Shown: piece by piece, positions 1 to 11,958 of the stretch
How the letters are laid out: the number at the start of each line of letters is the position of its first letter
Position numbering within the stretch: the first letter of the stretch is position 1
DNA from: Inia geoffrensis
Lineage: Eukaryota; Chordata; Mammalia; Artiodactyla; Iniidae
Direction of reading: 5' to 3'
Assembly (NCBI GenBank): GCA_036417435.1
Contig: CM070903.1
Location: forward strand, 92,649,001-92,713,000
Length of the DNA: 64,000 nt
Position numbers and translations under genes: made by a program
The notes under the pieces: generated by a model
Databases searched by the model: none
The model's input: the letters and a program-made list of their open reading frames with translations, nothing else
What the model was told of the DNA's origin: nothing

Positions 1-412
1 ATTTCATTCTTCTTAAATTTGCTAAGTCTTGTTTTGTGACCTAAATTATGATCCATCCTGGAGATGTTCTATGTGTGCTTGAAAAGAAGGGGTATTCTGT
101 TGCTGTTGGGTAGAATATTTTGTATATGTCTGTTAGGTTCATTTGGTCTAAAGTGTAGTTCATATTCAATATTTCCTTATTGATTTTCTGTCTTGATGAT
201 ATATCCATTGTTTAAAGTTGGGTATTGGAGTCCCCAACTATTATTATATTGTTCAGATCTGTTAATGTTTGCTTAATATAGGTGCCAATGTTCAGTACCT
301 ATATACTTACAATCGTTACATACTCTTAATGAATCAATCCCTTTGTAATTACATAATGACATTCTTTGTGTCTTTACAGTTTTTAAAGTAAGTCTATTTT
401 GTCTGATATAAG
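1..412 (-). repeat. Old L1 fragment, ORF2 endonuclease region (antisense)
   Basis: Read on the minus strand this matches the part of L1 ORF2 that encodes the endonuclease and its surroundings: the stretches that normally encode the DKEGHY-like block, the IYAPN block and the GDFNTPLS block are recognisable in order, with many substitutions and small deletions. It runs off the left edge of the window. It is too diverged to be coding. Family assignment is by eye; the subfamily is not determined. Confidence 0.72.
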
Positions 413-1348
413 ATTGTAGGGGTCCTCAGTAGCCAAGGTTGTGACTGTACACAGTAGCAGTGAGGGCTGTTTGGTAGCAAAGGCTGCTGGGGACTCCCCA
501 TCTCTTTTTCTCCCAGGTAGGATGTTTTGGCTGAAGGGATCCCTCTTGGTGCCTGGTTGGCTTGCAGGGCTATTACAGTGAGGGTGGCATGGGTGTCTGA
601 TGAATGGACACCCATAGAGTAATCACAAAGCAAGGGTCTGGAGTATAGGTGCTTGTAGAGTGATAGCAGCTCCCAGGATCCAGGACATTGGTCGGCCTAC
701 AGTGGCAGTGACTCTATTGCCTAAGTCACAAGAACACATGGAATGGCAGCTATATACAGGTCTAAAGTGCAGGTATAGCAGAGGAGCCATGGTTCTGAGT
801 TCTGGGGAATGTGCACGGTTAGGAGGGTGGTGGCAGCCCTGGTTCTGGGGACTCTGAAACAGCAATTCTTTTGGGTGTGGGGAGGGACAGCAGCATCTCC
901 CTCTCCTGGGAGTCTGCAGCAGTGATGGCTCTTGGTTACCTCAGTGGTGAAAGCTGCTGGTATCCTCTAAGCATCAGGTCGCTGAAGTCCATGCCAACGA
1001 ACATTTTGGGGCCTCCCACCATGAAAGCTGTGGGGAGTTTGTGGCTGTTGAGGTGTTACAGTCCTGAGTGACAAGATTGTTAGGATCCTCCACAGAGCCA
1101 ACCACTGGGGACCATGGTGGCATCCTCTGCATGGTTGATACCAATAGCCTCCACCTTTCTTGGTTCCTAGCCATCTTTGGATGTCCCAGCTAAACTGATC
1201 TCCCCCACAACCTTTCTCCTTTTTTTTTTTTTTGATCCACTGTGTTGCTACAGCCCTCCCAGACCTATTTTAGTTCCTGGGTATCTAATTTTTCTGGTGG
1301 GGGGAGGAGGGATGAATACAGGCTAGTATTTCCTACTCCCTCATCTTG
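413..1348 (-). repeat. Probable 5'UTR of the same old L1, internally deleted
   Basis: This segment is GC-richer than its surroundings and contains no convincing gene. On the minus strand its far end (about 1331-1348) reads like the canonical L1 start (AAGATG.GGGAGTAGGAA). An L1 on the minus strand should run endonuclease, ORF1, then 5'UTR as one moves right, so the simplest reading is that this is the 5'UTR of the fragment at 1-412, with ORF1 and the start of ORF2 deleted. The 5'UTR body was not recognised independently, so this is inference from position and the start motif. ORFs of 65-80 codons here are not supported as genes. Confidence 0.48.
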
Positions 1349-2149
1349 CTCTCTTCCCTGCTCTTTCATTGCTGTATCTGATCTCTGCCTCTGCAACTCT
1401 CTTTCTTTGTTCCTAACTGCAGTTCTTTCTGCAGTATTTTGCACAGGGAAAGTAGACTAACTGAATTGAAACTTAACTCAGTTTGATGAAAAAACCATTT
1501 GGAAATTAATAATAATGTCCTTTTGTAATATGTATAAAGTGGACTTGCAGAATAGTTTTTATTCATGTAAATTTGACTATATACAGTCAACATTAACAGA
1601 AAAAGAGAAGAGAAATTTTAATACTACTTTAGACTTTTTTTTTTGCTCCTCTACCCAGTCAATTGATGACCATAAGTCTACCAATTAGTAGGCAAGATGT
1701 TTACTCTGTCATTTCTTTTGCTAGTCTCAGGTTCAAAGTGCTTTACAGTGTAAGCAATATAAAAAAATGTTTCAAGATGTCTATACTATACAACATGGCC
1801 TTGAAAGGTAAATAAAATACTACTATAGGGACTCAGATGAAGAATTAGTAATTTGTCTCAATGCTGGAGAATTTCTAAATATTATTCACTATTAAGCTAA
1901 AATTACTGAGTAAAGGATATTTGTATTCTTTATTTCACTTTCAATTTAAAGGATACTTTTTGTATTATAATTTCATTTTTCAATGTTATGAAAAAATTGA
2001 ATATATAATATATAACATATATAACTTATGAAGAATAATGAAAGAATGACCCAGCCTATGAAGTATAACATTTTCAATATTACTGAAGCCCTCTAGATAG
2101 TCTTTATTTCATCAGTTACCCTGGCCCACAGGGTAATCACCAACCTTTA
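1349..2149. other. Unassigned AT-rich DNA
   Basis: No gene, RNA or clear repeat family is visible. There are short A/T runs and an alternating AT-rich patch near 1995-2030. Confidence 0.5.
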
Positions 2150-2355
2150 TTCTCTTTTTGTGGCTTCCAGGTCTGCATGAAATTTATTCTTCCACTCCTC
2201 ACCAATACCTGGTATTGTCTTTATTATTTTATTTTATCTTATGTTTTTACCAAGGGTAGTGGGTATAAAATTGTATATCATTATGTAACTCAGAAATACT
2301 GTCACTGGTGTATGCTAAATAGTTTTCCAAAGCTTGTTGTACTACCAGCATTATT

Positions 2356-2369
2356 TAAGAGGTCCTATT
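2356..2369. repeat. Target-site duplication (left copy) of CHR SINE
   Basis: The 14-base word TAAGAGGTCCTATT occurs here and again at 2578-2591, flanking the SINE exactly. This marks L1-type retrotransposition. Confidence 0.85.
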
Positions 2370-2577
2370 TTTTTTTTTTTTTTTTGCAGTTTGCGGACCT
2401 CTCATTGTTGTGGCCTCTCCCACTGTGGAGCACAGGCTCTGGACGCACAGGCTCAGCGGCCATGGCTCAGGGGCCCAGCCGCTCTGCAGCATGTGGGATC
2501 TTCCCGGACCGGGGCATGAACCCATGTGCCCTGCATCAGTAGGTGGACTCTCAACCACTGTGCCACCAGGGAAGCCC
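2370..2577 (-). mobile_element. CHR-type tRNA-derived SINE, short form
   Basis: Reads on the minus strand from GGGCTTCCCTGGTGG through the tRNA-like head with a B-box-like GGTTCATGCCC and the GAGAGGCCACAACA tail motif to a poly(A) (seen here as a T run). A 14-bp duplication flanks it. It carries several substitutions relative to the other short copies in this window (for example 8506-8711), so it is not the youngest. It has no coding capacity; pol III transcription is a property of the family and is not shown here. Confidence 0.9.
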
Positions 2578-3056
2578 TAAGAGGTCCTATTATTAGGGTA
2601 TCGAACTTTTGCTATCCAATAAAAGTAAAATTGTATCCAACTATGATTTTAATTTGCATTTCCAGGATTACTAATGAAGATTTTTTCATGTATTATTTAG
2701 CCACCTGTATTCCCTCTCTATGCAATGACTATCTGTGCCTTTTGCCCACATTTATGGAAGCTTTTGTGTATTCCTGATAATATTTTTAGGTCAGGTGTAG
2801 GGTACCTATCTTCTCCCAGTTTTTGGCTTCTCTTTCATTTTCAATGTCTTGTTTTATGGTATTATAAAAGTTTATAATCTTAATGTACATTTTTTAAAGG
2901 TTTTTGGTTTCTTGTTTGTTTTTAATAGAATGTACAGTGCCATAAGCTGGCCACAGCATGGTGTCATTTGCTCCAGATAGCCTTTGTGTACATGTATTTT
3001 TTAATACAGTGTAATGGTTTCCACATTTTCCTGATGTGCTTAAGAAATTCCTCTCA

Positions 3057-3355
3057 GGGATTTCCCTGGTGGCACAACGGTTAAGAATCTGCCTGCCAAT
3101 GCAGGGGACACGGGTTCGAGCCCTGGTCCAGGAAGATCCCACATGCCGCGGAGCAACTAAGCCCATGAGCCACAACTACTGAGCTTGCGCTCTAGAGCTC
3201 ACGAGCCACAACTACTGAGCCCATGTGCTACAGCTACTGAAGCCCATGTGCCTAGAGCCTATGCTTCACAGCAAAGAGAAGCCACCACAATGAGAAGCCC
3301 ACGCACAGCAACAAAGACCCAACACAGCCATAAATAAATAAATTAATTTAAAAAA
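3057..3355 (+). mobile_element. CHR-type SINE, long form
   Basis: Plus-strand copy with the tRNA-derived head (TTTCCCTGGTGGCACAACGG, GGTTCGAGCCC B box). It is followed by the longer middle region containing repeated ACTACTGAGCCCATG units and ends in an AAATAAATAAATTAATT tail. Imperfect 15-bp duplications flank it (3042-3056 and 3356-3370, one mismatch). The longer body and AT-rich tail separate it from the short copies and suggest an older subfamily. Confidence 0.88.
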
Positions 3356-3448
3356 AAGAAATTCTTCTCAAACCTGAGGAAATGACGTCATTCTCATAAA
3401 AGTTTTAAAGAATTAAGCTTCTCACATTTCAATGTTTACTTGGAATAT

Positions 3449-3496
3449 TTGTGTGTGTGTGTGTGTGTGTGTATGTGTGTGTGTGTGTGTGTGTGG
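3449..3496. repeat. (GT)n microsatellite
   Basis: About 48 bases of GT repeats broken once by a TATG. It lies where the surrounding old L1 normally reads TTTGTGTATGGTGTGAGG, so it probably grew from that short GT-rich word. Confidence 0.9.
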
Positions 3497-4618
3497 TATG
3501 GGGTAGGAATGCATGAAATATTACTTTTTTCCATATGAATAATCATCCTAGTCACCTTTGTCATATTCTCCACTCATGTGCAGTGACAGTCATATACAAA
3601 TTTGTACATGTCTGTGAGTCTGACTCAGCTCCTTAGTCAATTCCATTAGTCCTTTTGATCCATCTTCATAGAAATATTCTATTTTAATTATTATTACCTT
3701 AAAATATGCCTCAGTATTCAGAAGGGCAAGTCCTCCTACTTGTTCTTCCTCAAGAACATCTTATTGTTTCTTTTTCTCTTCCATACTAATATTAAAATGA
3801 GTGTATCAATTTCCATATCAAGATTATGATTAGAATTACACTGAGACAAGGTCAATATGAGGAGAAATATCATCCTTATAATAAAATAACAATAAGCCCT
3901 AAATATTATCAAATACCCAGTTAGTGTTAACATAAAAATGTTTTAAAATTAAAATATTTTCTGCTTATTGATGGTGTAGAGGAATACTATTCCATTGTTC
4001 TATCAAGTAATCCTGCTAGACTAATTATAATATTTTTATCTTTTTCTTAGTTTTCTTCATTAAAAATATGATAAGCAAATAATGAAGTTTTATTACTACC
4101 TTTCTCATTTATAGATTGTAATTTTTTGATTACTAAGCAGGCTAAAACCTCCAGAAGATATTTAATAAAATATTTAATAAATTATGATAGTTATTTCTAA
4201 ATATTAGACTAAATATGTTCCTCTCATTTTGATAGAAGCTGTTTTATAATTATGTATTGGATTTTATCAGAAATTCTGATGCATTTATTAAAACAATAAT
4301 ATTATCCTTTTCTTAATAGGGTGGATTACCTTAATTGAAATTTTTTAGCATTCACTCAAACTTGCATTCCAAAAATTAACTCTACTTAGTAGAATGCATT
4401 ATGATTTTTAGCTATTATGTGATTTACTTTGCAAACATTTTATTCACAATTATCATGTCTATTTTTATAAGTAAAGCTGGTATGCAACTTTCAGGCATGA
4501 TTTTAATTTGAAGTTACACAAACCTCATAAAATGAGGTAGGGAGTATTTCGTCCCACGATCTGTTTTTTTGGGAGAACTTCAATATGATTATAATTTTTG
4601 AAAAATAGATATTATTCT

Positions 4619-5027
4619 ACTTTTTTAACATCTTTATTGGAGTATAATTGCTTTACAATGTTGTGTTAGTTTCTGCTGTATAACAAAGTGAATCAGCTAT
4701 ACATATACATATATCCCCATATCTCTTCCCTCTTGCATCTCCCTCCTACCCTCCCTATCCCACCCCTCTAGGTGGTCACAACACTGAGGTGATCTCCCTG
4801 TGCTATGCAGCTGCTTCCCATTAGCTATCTATTTTACATTTAGTAGTGTATATATGTACATGCCATTCTCTCACTTCATCCCAGCTTACCCTTTCCTCTC
4901 CCCGCATCCTCAAGTCCATTCTCTACATCTGCATCTTTATTCCTGTCCTGCCCCTAGGTTCTTCAGAACCTTTTTTTTAGATTCCATATATATGTGTTAG
5001 CATACAGTATTTGTTTTTCTCTTTCTG
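4619..5027 (-). mobile_element. 5'-truncated L1 3' end (antisense)
   Basis: The reverse complement matches the 3'UTR of the long L1 at 33030-33420 in this same window: CCTAGGGG-type block, AGCTATATATACAT block, then the CAATTATACTCCAATAAAGATG end and an A-tail (here a T run). A duplication AATAG(A/T)TATTATTCT flanks it at about 4604-4618 and 5028-5042. It is inserted into the old L1 at 2150-5170. Confidence 0.85.
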
Positions 5028-5289
5028 AATAGTTATTATTCTTAAACTAAAAATTGTCTGTACTTGATGTTCTTATTATGGGAGAACTATGAACTGCTGA
5101 TTCAAAATCTTTAATGCTATACTAATTTTATTAGTTCTTCTTTGAATCATAGCTCTTTCATTGCTCCCTGTGTCACTTGCTATTAATCTTCAAAGTTTCT
5201 GATTCCATCACTTGCCACAGTATTCTATCGTACGTTTTGATTCCCTTGCCAACTTCTCTTACTATCCTGTCAGCTCAGGATACCAGTGT

Positions 5290-5325
5290 TTTAAAGGAGG
5301 TATATGATAATATACCTCCTTTAAA
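5290..5325. repeat. Perfect 16-bp inverted repeat, 4-base loop
   Basis: Left arm 5290-5305 (TTTAAAGGAGGTATAT) pairs perfectly with right arm 5310-5325 around the loop GATA. A second hairpin follows directly at 5335-5378. Confidence 0.9.
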
Positions 5326-5334
5326 GGTAGTACT

Positions 5335-5378
5335 GTAGGTACTGTACACAACCTCTACATGTTTTGTACGGTACCTAC
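5335..5378. repeat. Second adjacent inverted repeat
   Basis: GTAGGTACTGTACA (5335-5348) faces TGTACGGTACCTAC (5365-5378), 13 of 14 positions complementary with a 16-base loop. Short direct repeats (CTACATGTTTT) also occur here and about 80 bases further on. Confidence 0.85.
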
Positions 5379-5479
5379 TTAAAAATAATACCAAAACCAA
5401 AAATGCACTAACTTGAGCACCTAACTCCCTACATGTTTTAGACACGATGTCTTTGTAAGTACTGATTACTATCCCCACA

Positions 5480-8400
5480 GCATCTAATAGGGAAAAATCT
5501 GGATAGGCAGCTAATAATTATGACCCAGATTACTGCATCTTCCACAGACTTACATTATAAATATTTGTTCAAAATTTACTGATATATCATTTTACACATT
5601 ATCTTTACCTTAGAGAGATTATCTTATTCAAATCTTATACACTATGATGGTTGACTGGATTTAAGGGAACATGTATTACAGTAGTTTGAATACCACTTTA
5701 TCAATATAACAAAAATGCATCCTGAAAGATGTTAACAAAGCTTTGGTATACACATGGTTATAAAAATACTGGTCTTTAAAAAATGATAGAGAAAACATTT
5801 CCTAATAAATATTGCCTAACATTCCAAATAATTAAGGTAATAAATACCTGTTCAAGCTTAATCTTCCTAAGATCAATTTTTAATTCTACTGTCTTTAAAA
5901 CTGTATTTTAAATTTATCAAATTGTTCATATGAGTCTTGCCCCCTGCAACACCCCTCCAAAAAAGTTTTAAAGAAGCTATATGAGTTCTATGTTCTGAAA
6001 TTATGTAACCTTTAAATCTAAATTGTTTTACATAAATCAGTTTTATTGATACAAATGGTTTGGTCAAATGATTCTATCCAGTAATTATTCCAAATCCCTT
6101 CGAATGTTAAAATGTAGAAATTTTATTGAGAATCTACAGTTTTCTGAACTTTTTCCCCACAATATTTTGAGATATACGGTGAACAGTTCTGTTATAATTA
6201 GGCAGTTTGCTATATTCAAAAAGAAATGTTATTCAGTAATTAATTGCAATATAATTTCAATTTACTAATTTCAGAAAAAGCTGCAAAACTAGGAGTGTGT
6301 CACCTAAAATCACACGATATTTGACAAAAATTTTGCTCTGCCTTAATTTTTAGGAGTTTCCATGGGCCAGCAGCTTTGCAGGAAGCATAATGAACTGTGA
6401 TGCCTGAGACTTGAATTTGGAAGTAAGTTTGGCATTAGTGTTTCACTGGCTGGTAGAGACTGGAAATGGGGGGATTTTGGCTTTGGTAGACAAAATTCTG
6501 TTTATATCAATGTTTTACACCTGCTACTGGATGAGCCACAGAGCAACCCTGGTGTTCGAATTGGAGGAAGCGATGCATGTAGTATTCCTAGTGCAAGGGT
6601 GAGTGCCAAGATTCTACTGTAAATGAACAGGGAAAGAAAACATCTAAAGAAACACACTCACATTACACAGAAAATAAACAGCGCATTTACTCATGTCCAC
6701 CGAGATTTTCTTATGTGCACATACAATAACATACACATACTCATACTGTACCCGTTTGATATTTATTTGACTTGGTATTCAATGTAGTAAATTCTGTGAA
6801 TCATGCACTATATGTACCTAGTAAATTTCAAGATTATAGCATGAACTTTTTATCTCAGTTTTGCTTTAGAAATATTAACATTAAAATGCACGGTAAAACT
6901 GTATTACACATGATAGCAAGAAATTAAGTGGTGAGGAGGGTAAAGGAACATTCTTTCCCTTTTCCTCCCAGCCACCCACTAACACCATGCCAAATAAAAC
7001 ATGATTACTTGCTCAACTACTTTTTCCCTTTTAAAAGATCGTATTAACAGTAAATCATGTATTTAATGTCTACTCTAGAGACTGAAAACATTGTGCATAA
7101 TTATTTCACAAAAAGACCCTCATGTAACTACTGTTACTGTTTTACAGGTAAGAAATTTGAGGGTCAGGCAATGTAACCAAGATGTAAAATGTCCCAGATT
7201 TTAAGGAGGTCAGATTTCTCCTATACTACATTGTATTTTAGTTTTCCACTATACTACACTGCTATTTAGAAGGAGCAGATAGTCTTCCAAACCCTGATGC
7301 TTTCCAAAAGCAATACAAATGTTGCGGTTTATAAAGCATAGTATTTGGGTAAAATAATTAAAAGTTAGATGGTATGAGGTTGGAAGAAAGAGATCTTTAT
7401 GCTCATGAGAAAATAAGACTTAGAGAAATCAAAGTATTTCAAGAACACAGTAGTCTAAATTTCAGCGTTTGAGAACCATCTGAACAAGAAAGAAAAAACT
7501 GCTTCTTATATACTACATTTTTTAAAAAATTAGCACAGAAGTAGATTAGCTGAAAGATATCTTCCTGTCTCCTCCTTGTGATCAAGGAGAACATGGTACA
7601 TAGCTGTCTGCTTTGCACATTATGGAAGGCACACAGACGGGCTTGGTGATCTCTAGCTAAATCCCTGGCATAAAGCTGGTAATTAATACTCAGTTAATTT
7701 GATATTTCTTTTAACTTGATATTACACAAACAGTAAAATAAATGACTAAAACCCAGGACACACAGAAATGAAACAAAATAAACTGCCAATACATCTGTTA
7801 CTACCTGAATTAGAAAAAATAAGAGTCTAGTGGTATATCTCTACATCTTTCATCCTTTGCACACATTTGTACAGGAGATAATTCCATCCCTGGTTAATAA
7901 CGTGTGCATATTTGGATTGTAAGAAAAAAATACAGTAGTATCTAATGATGAAGCATTTAAAAATACATTTAGAAAGAAGAAATGTGAAAAAAATGGAGGC
8001 TAATAAGCTTTTATAGAATGCACCAGCCCAGCACAAGAATGTTATACTTACTGTTAATAGCGCCTGGCTTTAGAGACTCTTTCTCCGTCTTTTAGGGAAA
8101 ATAGTTGTCAAAGGTCACTTTCCGATTAAGCACCTAAATTATCTAAGTTAAATCTAAAAGCTGATTCACAAAATGGACAAGTTAATCCAATCAGTAAGAC
8201 ATTATAAGTCTTCAGTGTCATTTGCTTGGTTCTCTAATGCAATGACATAAACTTGGGTGGTACCAAAACTTACATGGATTCTTGATTTAAATAGTCACTA
8301 CTCTATGATCCAATGAATAAATATTGGGAGAAGCATATTCCATTTCAATAAGATCATAACAAAAGTGACTGGTCTACATACTTCAGAATAAGCATTTTTA

Positions 8401-8489
8401 CTGAGAAATGTTTAAAGTACCTGAAACACTAACCATGATTCCCTGTTCTTGACATTAACACAAAATTATTAACATATTTTACTAAACTT
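5480..8489. other. Unassigned AT-rich DNA with one weak MIR
   Basis: No gene or clear young repeat is visible apart from a MIR-like patch (7070-7215). A G-richer patch near 6360-6610 has a 63-codon open frame ending close to a GGTGAGT word, but nothing else supports an exon. Confidence 0.5.
7070..7215 (-). repeat. MIR-like SINE fragment (antisense)
   Basis: The order matches the reverse of MIR: ATTATTTCACA..GACCCTCATGTAACTACTGTTACTGTTTTACAG then AAATTTGAGGGTCAGGCAATGTAACCAAG. It is strongly diverged. Confidence 0.45.
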
Positions 8490-8505
8490 AAAAAATAAAC
8501 TTTTT

Positions 8506-8711
8506 TTTTTTTTTTTTTTTCGGTTCGCGGGCCTCTCACTGCTGTGGCCTCTCCCGTTGCAGAGCACAGGCTCCGGACGCGCAGGCTCAGCGGCCACGGC
8601 TCACGGGCCCAGCCGCTCCGCGGCATGTGGGATCTTCCCGGACCGGGGCACGAACCCGCGTCCCCTGCATCGGCAGGCGGACTCTCAACCACTGCGCCAC
8701 CAGGGAAGCCC
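8506..8711 (-). mobile_element. CHR-type SINE, short form, young-looking
   Basis: Minus-strand copy with an unmutated-looking head and the full GCGGAGCGGCTGGGCCCGTGAG and GAGAGGCC blocks. It retains many CpGs, a long poly(A) (22 T on this strand, including duplication bases) and a 16-bp duplication (8490-8505 and 8712-8727). CpG retention suggests a recent insertion. Confidence 0.92.
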
Positions 8712-8727
8712 AAAAAATAAACTTTTT

Positions 8728-9717
8728 AAGGACAAGTATTGAGTCTCACCCTTTTTAACACATCCTAAAACTCTAACTACAGTTCCTTGTGCTTAGTAAA
8801 TGGGAACCATAGCAAATAATCAGTAAATGTTTTTTACTAAATATACTGTTAAGACTATATTGAAAATATAATTTTAACATACTTATTTTCATTTATTTTC
8901 CAATATAGCAAATTAAATCTTGAGTAGTACAGCAAGGTTGACTAAAATAATGAAGTAACCTTATATAATGGGGAGAATTAATATATTTAAAAAACCATTT
9001 TTAGATATTGTCTTTCTGTGACACTGCAAATACATTAAAGCTACTGTCAAAACAATGAATGATAATGTCTCCATGAGGACAATAATCAAAATCAGTAAGA
9101 ATTTGTGTTACTTGTCACTTCTTAATCAAAACTACCTTCCTTCATGCACACATTCATTTCAGCACTCGAGTGAAATCTTCTCTATTAAATCATACTCATT
9201 ATATGACATGTTGCATAAATCACGAGAAAAAACTCTTAAAATGGTCATCTTTATGAAATGCTTTGAAATCAATCTGTAGAGATATCTGGTCATTGAAAGT
9301 CATAACAGTATGGAAACAAAAATGAAAAATGAAAAGTAAATGTTAAAATGATAGAAAATTAGGGTTTTGACAAGAAAAACATATTGCATGTTGAGATATT
9401 TGAATAAGCTGTCATTTACAAGCTTCATCTCTATTGTATATGTGAAGAAAGAAGAAAAGAGGCTTATTGCTAGAGAACAAATGAGCAGCATTGATGGTGA
9501 TGTATTTCTGACATATACTATCCCTAGTTGGGCCAGACCCTCATCTGCTGAACATCATGAATAATCCAGGATAATTGGACAACCAACTGTCAACAAAAGA
9601 TTGGTAGAGGGTAGTGGGTGCAGGTGGAGAGAGACAGGAGCTTTGGAAGGAGGAGAATAGAGAGTGGAAAGACTCTGGATTATCCATTTGGTAAAAGAGG
9701 GCTTACCTATTGGTTTT
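8728..9717. other. Unassigned AT-rich DNA
   Basis: Nothing recognisable. Open frames of 60-75 codons (for example near 9055-9279) are of the length expected by chance. Confidence 0.5.
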
Positions 9718-9895
9718 CACATATAAGCTAGATGGCCTTGTGCATATCAGTATCTTTTGAGCCTCAGTTTCCACACTGTAATATGTTGAATAGTAACATG
9801 TTAAGGTTTTTTTGAGAGCATTAAATACATATGTAAAGTGCTTAGCACAGTCTCTAGCACTTTCAGGAGTATAACAAAGGTTACTTTTCTTTCCC
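9718..9895 (+). repeat. MIR SINE
   Basis: Contains the MIR core order: TGGCCTTGTGCAT..CAGT, GCCTCAGTTTCCACACTGTAA, a gap, then GAGCATTAAATACATATGTAAAGTGCTTAGCACAGTCTCTAGCAC. Confidence 0.78.
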
Positions 9896-11219
9896 TTTCC
9901 CTGTCCTAAATGATCTGTCCCAAGTACTGAAACAAGAATAACAGCATCTACTTTAGTATAAGAACTGCATCAGAATATATACATGGACATAATTTGATTC
10001 ATGGCTGGAACTACTGATATTAAGCCCTATTTGCCATCTTTCTCTTCTTCTGAGAAAGTTCATGATATTTGAATATACTGCCACACATTTGAATTCTAGA
10101 CACTGGATTCAATGTTTTATATTTTCTTTCTTCTCTCCAGGTCCTTAACAGTTAGGAGCACAATGGAAAAGTTAAGTCTAGAATGATCTCAGATTATTGG
10201 TTACTTATTCTTCACAGAAAAATTACCATCATCTCCCTTTAAAAGTTTTTATTTTTTCTTTATGTAATTAATGTGTATTTACTGGAGGAAAAAAATAGAA
10301 AACACAGAGGAGCAAAAATGTTTAACAAAAGAATGCAAGAAAATAATCCCAACAGGAAAATGCTCTCCTGGTAATAAAAACAAAAACAACAAAAAAATAT
10401 TACCTGTTGGCAAAATTGAGTTCACAATTCAAATGCTTTTTAAAATAAATACTCATAATTGTTACAGCATTTATACTGTCACCACTACCAACATTTTCTG
10501 AGTGTTTGCTCTGTGCCAATCATTGTTTTAGGTGGTTTATGTTCATATAATATTTGAACACAAAATTTGAAATTATATTAAAATGGGCCTAGGAAAGAAT
10601 TAGAATAATTCCCAAGTTTTAAGAAAAGATGTCTAGAAATTTGTTTCTTTGCCCTGGCCCACACCAAACAGCTGAATATAGAGATGTCAGTTAATGAAGA
10701 CTGGCAGAGCAAGCTGACGGCATCAAGTCTGGAGGATAGAGCAGTAAGCAAAGTTTCAGAGAATTGTATTCTTTCTAGTAATCTAGAGATGGTGGACATT
10801 TCTTGAATCTAGGTCAAATATGTCTTTGTGTGTGTATGTTCATACCACTGAGTGAATATTGGTGATGCTAATCCAACTGATGAAGCAAAAGCAGATGGCT
10901 AATATGCTCCCAGATGAGGGAAAAAAACAAACAAACAAAGAATAGTACTCTCATCACTGAATATCTACTATGTACGAGGAAATGTAAAAGCTCCCATCTG
11001 GCAAAATCTGGCTAAAACATCTGAACTTCTTTGGCAGTTGGTCAAATCTCACTTTGAACTGTCCCATGCATTTTTTTTGGACTTTGCCACTAGACACGTA
11101 TTTTTATTCTCACATTCATTCTCCCCCCGGGCCTCCACCCACAAAATGATCACTGGCTATCTACTGTGTGGCAGCCACTATGTTTATTTCAGGTAAATGG
11201 TTAAACCAAACAGACAAAA
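9896..11219. other. Unassigned DNA
   Basis: No gene seen. A short piece at about 10480-10560 (GAGTGTTTGCTCTGTGCCAATCATTG...) resembles the end of an antisense MIR. An A-rich stretch lies at 10270-10450. Confidence 0.45.
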
Positions 11220-11930
11220 CTCCTTGATCTCTAGTTAAGTGAAGTAGGCTTTAAAACTTACAAAACAAAATTTGAAAGTACGAAGAAAATATGCAAATTC
11301 ACAATCAGAGTTGGAAATTTTAACAAACTTCCCTCACTAACTGATAGAATAAACAGAAAAAGAAAAGTTGACTTTTCTGGAATAATACGACTGGAATAAT
11401 AATTTTAAAAATTGACCAATCTGACATACACAGAAAACCATGCCCAATAACTTTCTAAGTGCACATGAAACATTTACCAAAACTTCCCATATGGTAGGCC
11501 ATAAAGCAAGTCTCAACAAACTTCAAAACACATAAAAAACTGTATGTTTTGAACACAGTGGAGTTAGGCTAGAAACAAAAAAGAAAAATATAAGCAGAAA
11601 TTCCAGTTGTTTAGAAATTAGATAATTCTCCTTAGTAACCAGTAAGTCAAAGGTGAAATTAAAATAGAAATAGGGAATATTTTTAAATGAATGATACTGA
11701 AAATATGACAGCAGTATTTTGGGGAAGCAGCTAAAGCAGAGCTTAGAGAAAAATGTATTGCCTTAAACAAGTAAGAAAACAGAAAGTCAATGATTTAGCT
11801 TCAATTTCAAGAAATTAGAAAAATAAAAGCAAAATAAACTCAAATGAAATTTAAAAGAAGGAAGTAATAAAAATAAGAACAAAAATGATCGAAATAGAAA
11901 ACAAATGTATAGGAGAAAAAATCCTATGGA
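11220..11930 (+). repeat. Old L1 ORF2 fragment
   Basis: Plus-strand blocks follow L1 ORF2 from the late endonuclease region (GTGCACATGAAACATTTACC, the ATGGTAGGCCATAAA block) into the linker (GCAGCTAAAGCAGAGCTTAGAG, TCAATGATTTAGCTTC, GAAATAGAAAACAAA). It has no open frame. It looks like one of the older mammalian L1 or half-L1 types. Confidence 0.65.
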
Positions 11931-11958
11931 CGCTTTGATATGCATTTTGGGTTTCTGT

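Larger units (their letters stand above)
2150..5170 (-). repeat. Old L1 ORF2 remnant (antisense), interrupted by later insertions
   Basis: Read on the minus strand, successive blocks follow L1 ORF2 from its 3' part back to the reverse transcriptase. 2600-2940 matches the late ORF2 region, 3360-3950 a middle region, and 4290-4600 the block normally encoding the IDAEKAFD neighbourhood and SGTRQG area. The order is collinear across two CHR SINEs (2370-2577, 3057-3355), a GT microsatellite and a younger L1 3' end (4619-5027). The left and right limits are vague. It is heavily mutated and has no open frame. Confidence 0.6.

Noticed and set aside
3057..3130. tRNA-like sequence with A and B boxes
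   Set aside because: It is the tRNA-derived head of a SINE and lacks a complete tRNA fold.
6360..6610. Possible exon with a GGTGAGT donor-like word near 6598
   Set aside because: The frame closes before the donor in a way that gives no clear exon, no acceptor was evident, and the protein is unrecognised.
8429..8742. Recurring SWAREPWPLSLRV-type peptides here and at about ten other places
   Set aside because: They are translations of the CHR SINE body, not a gene family.
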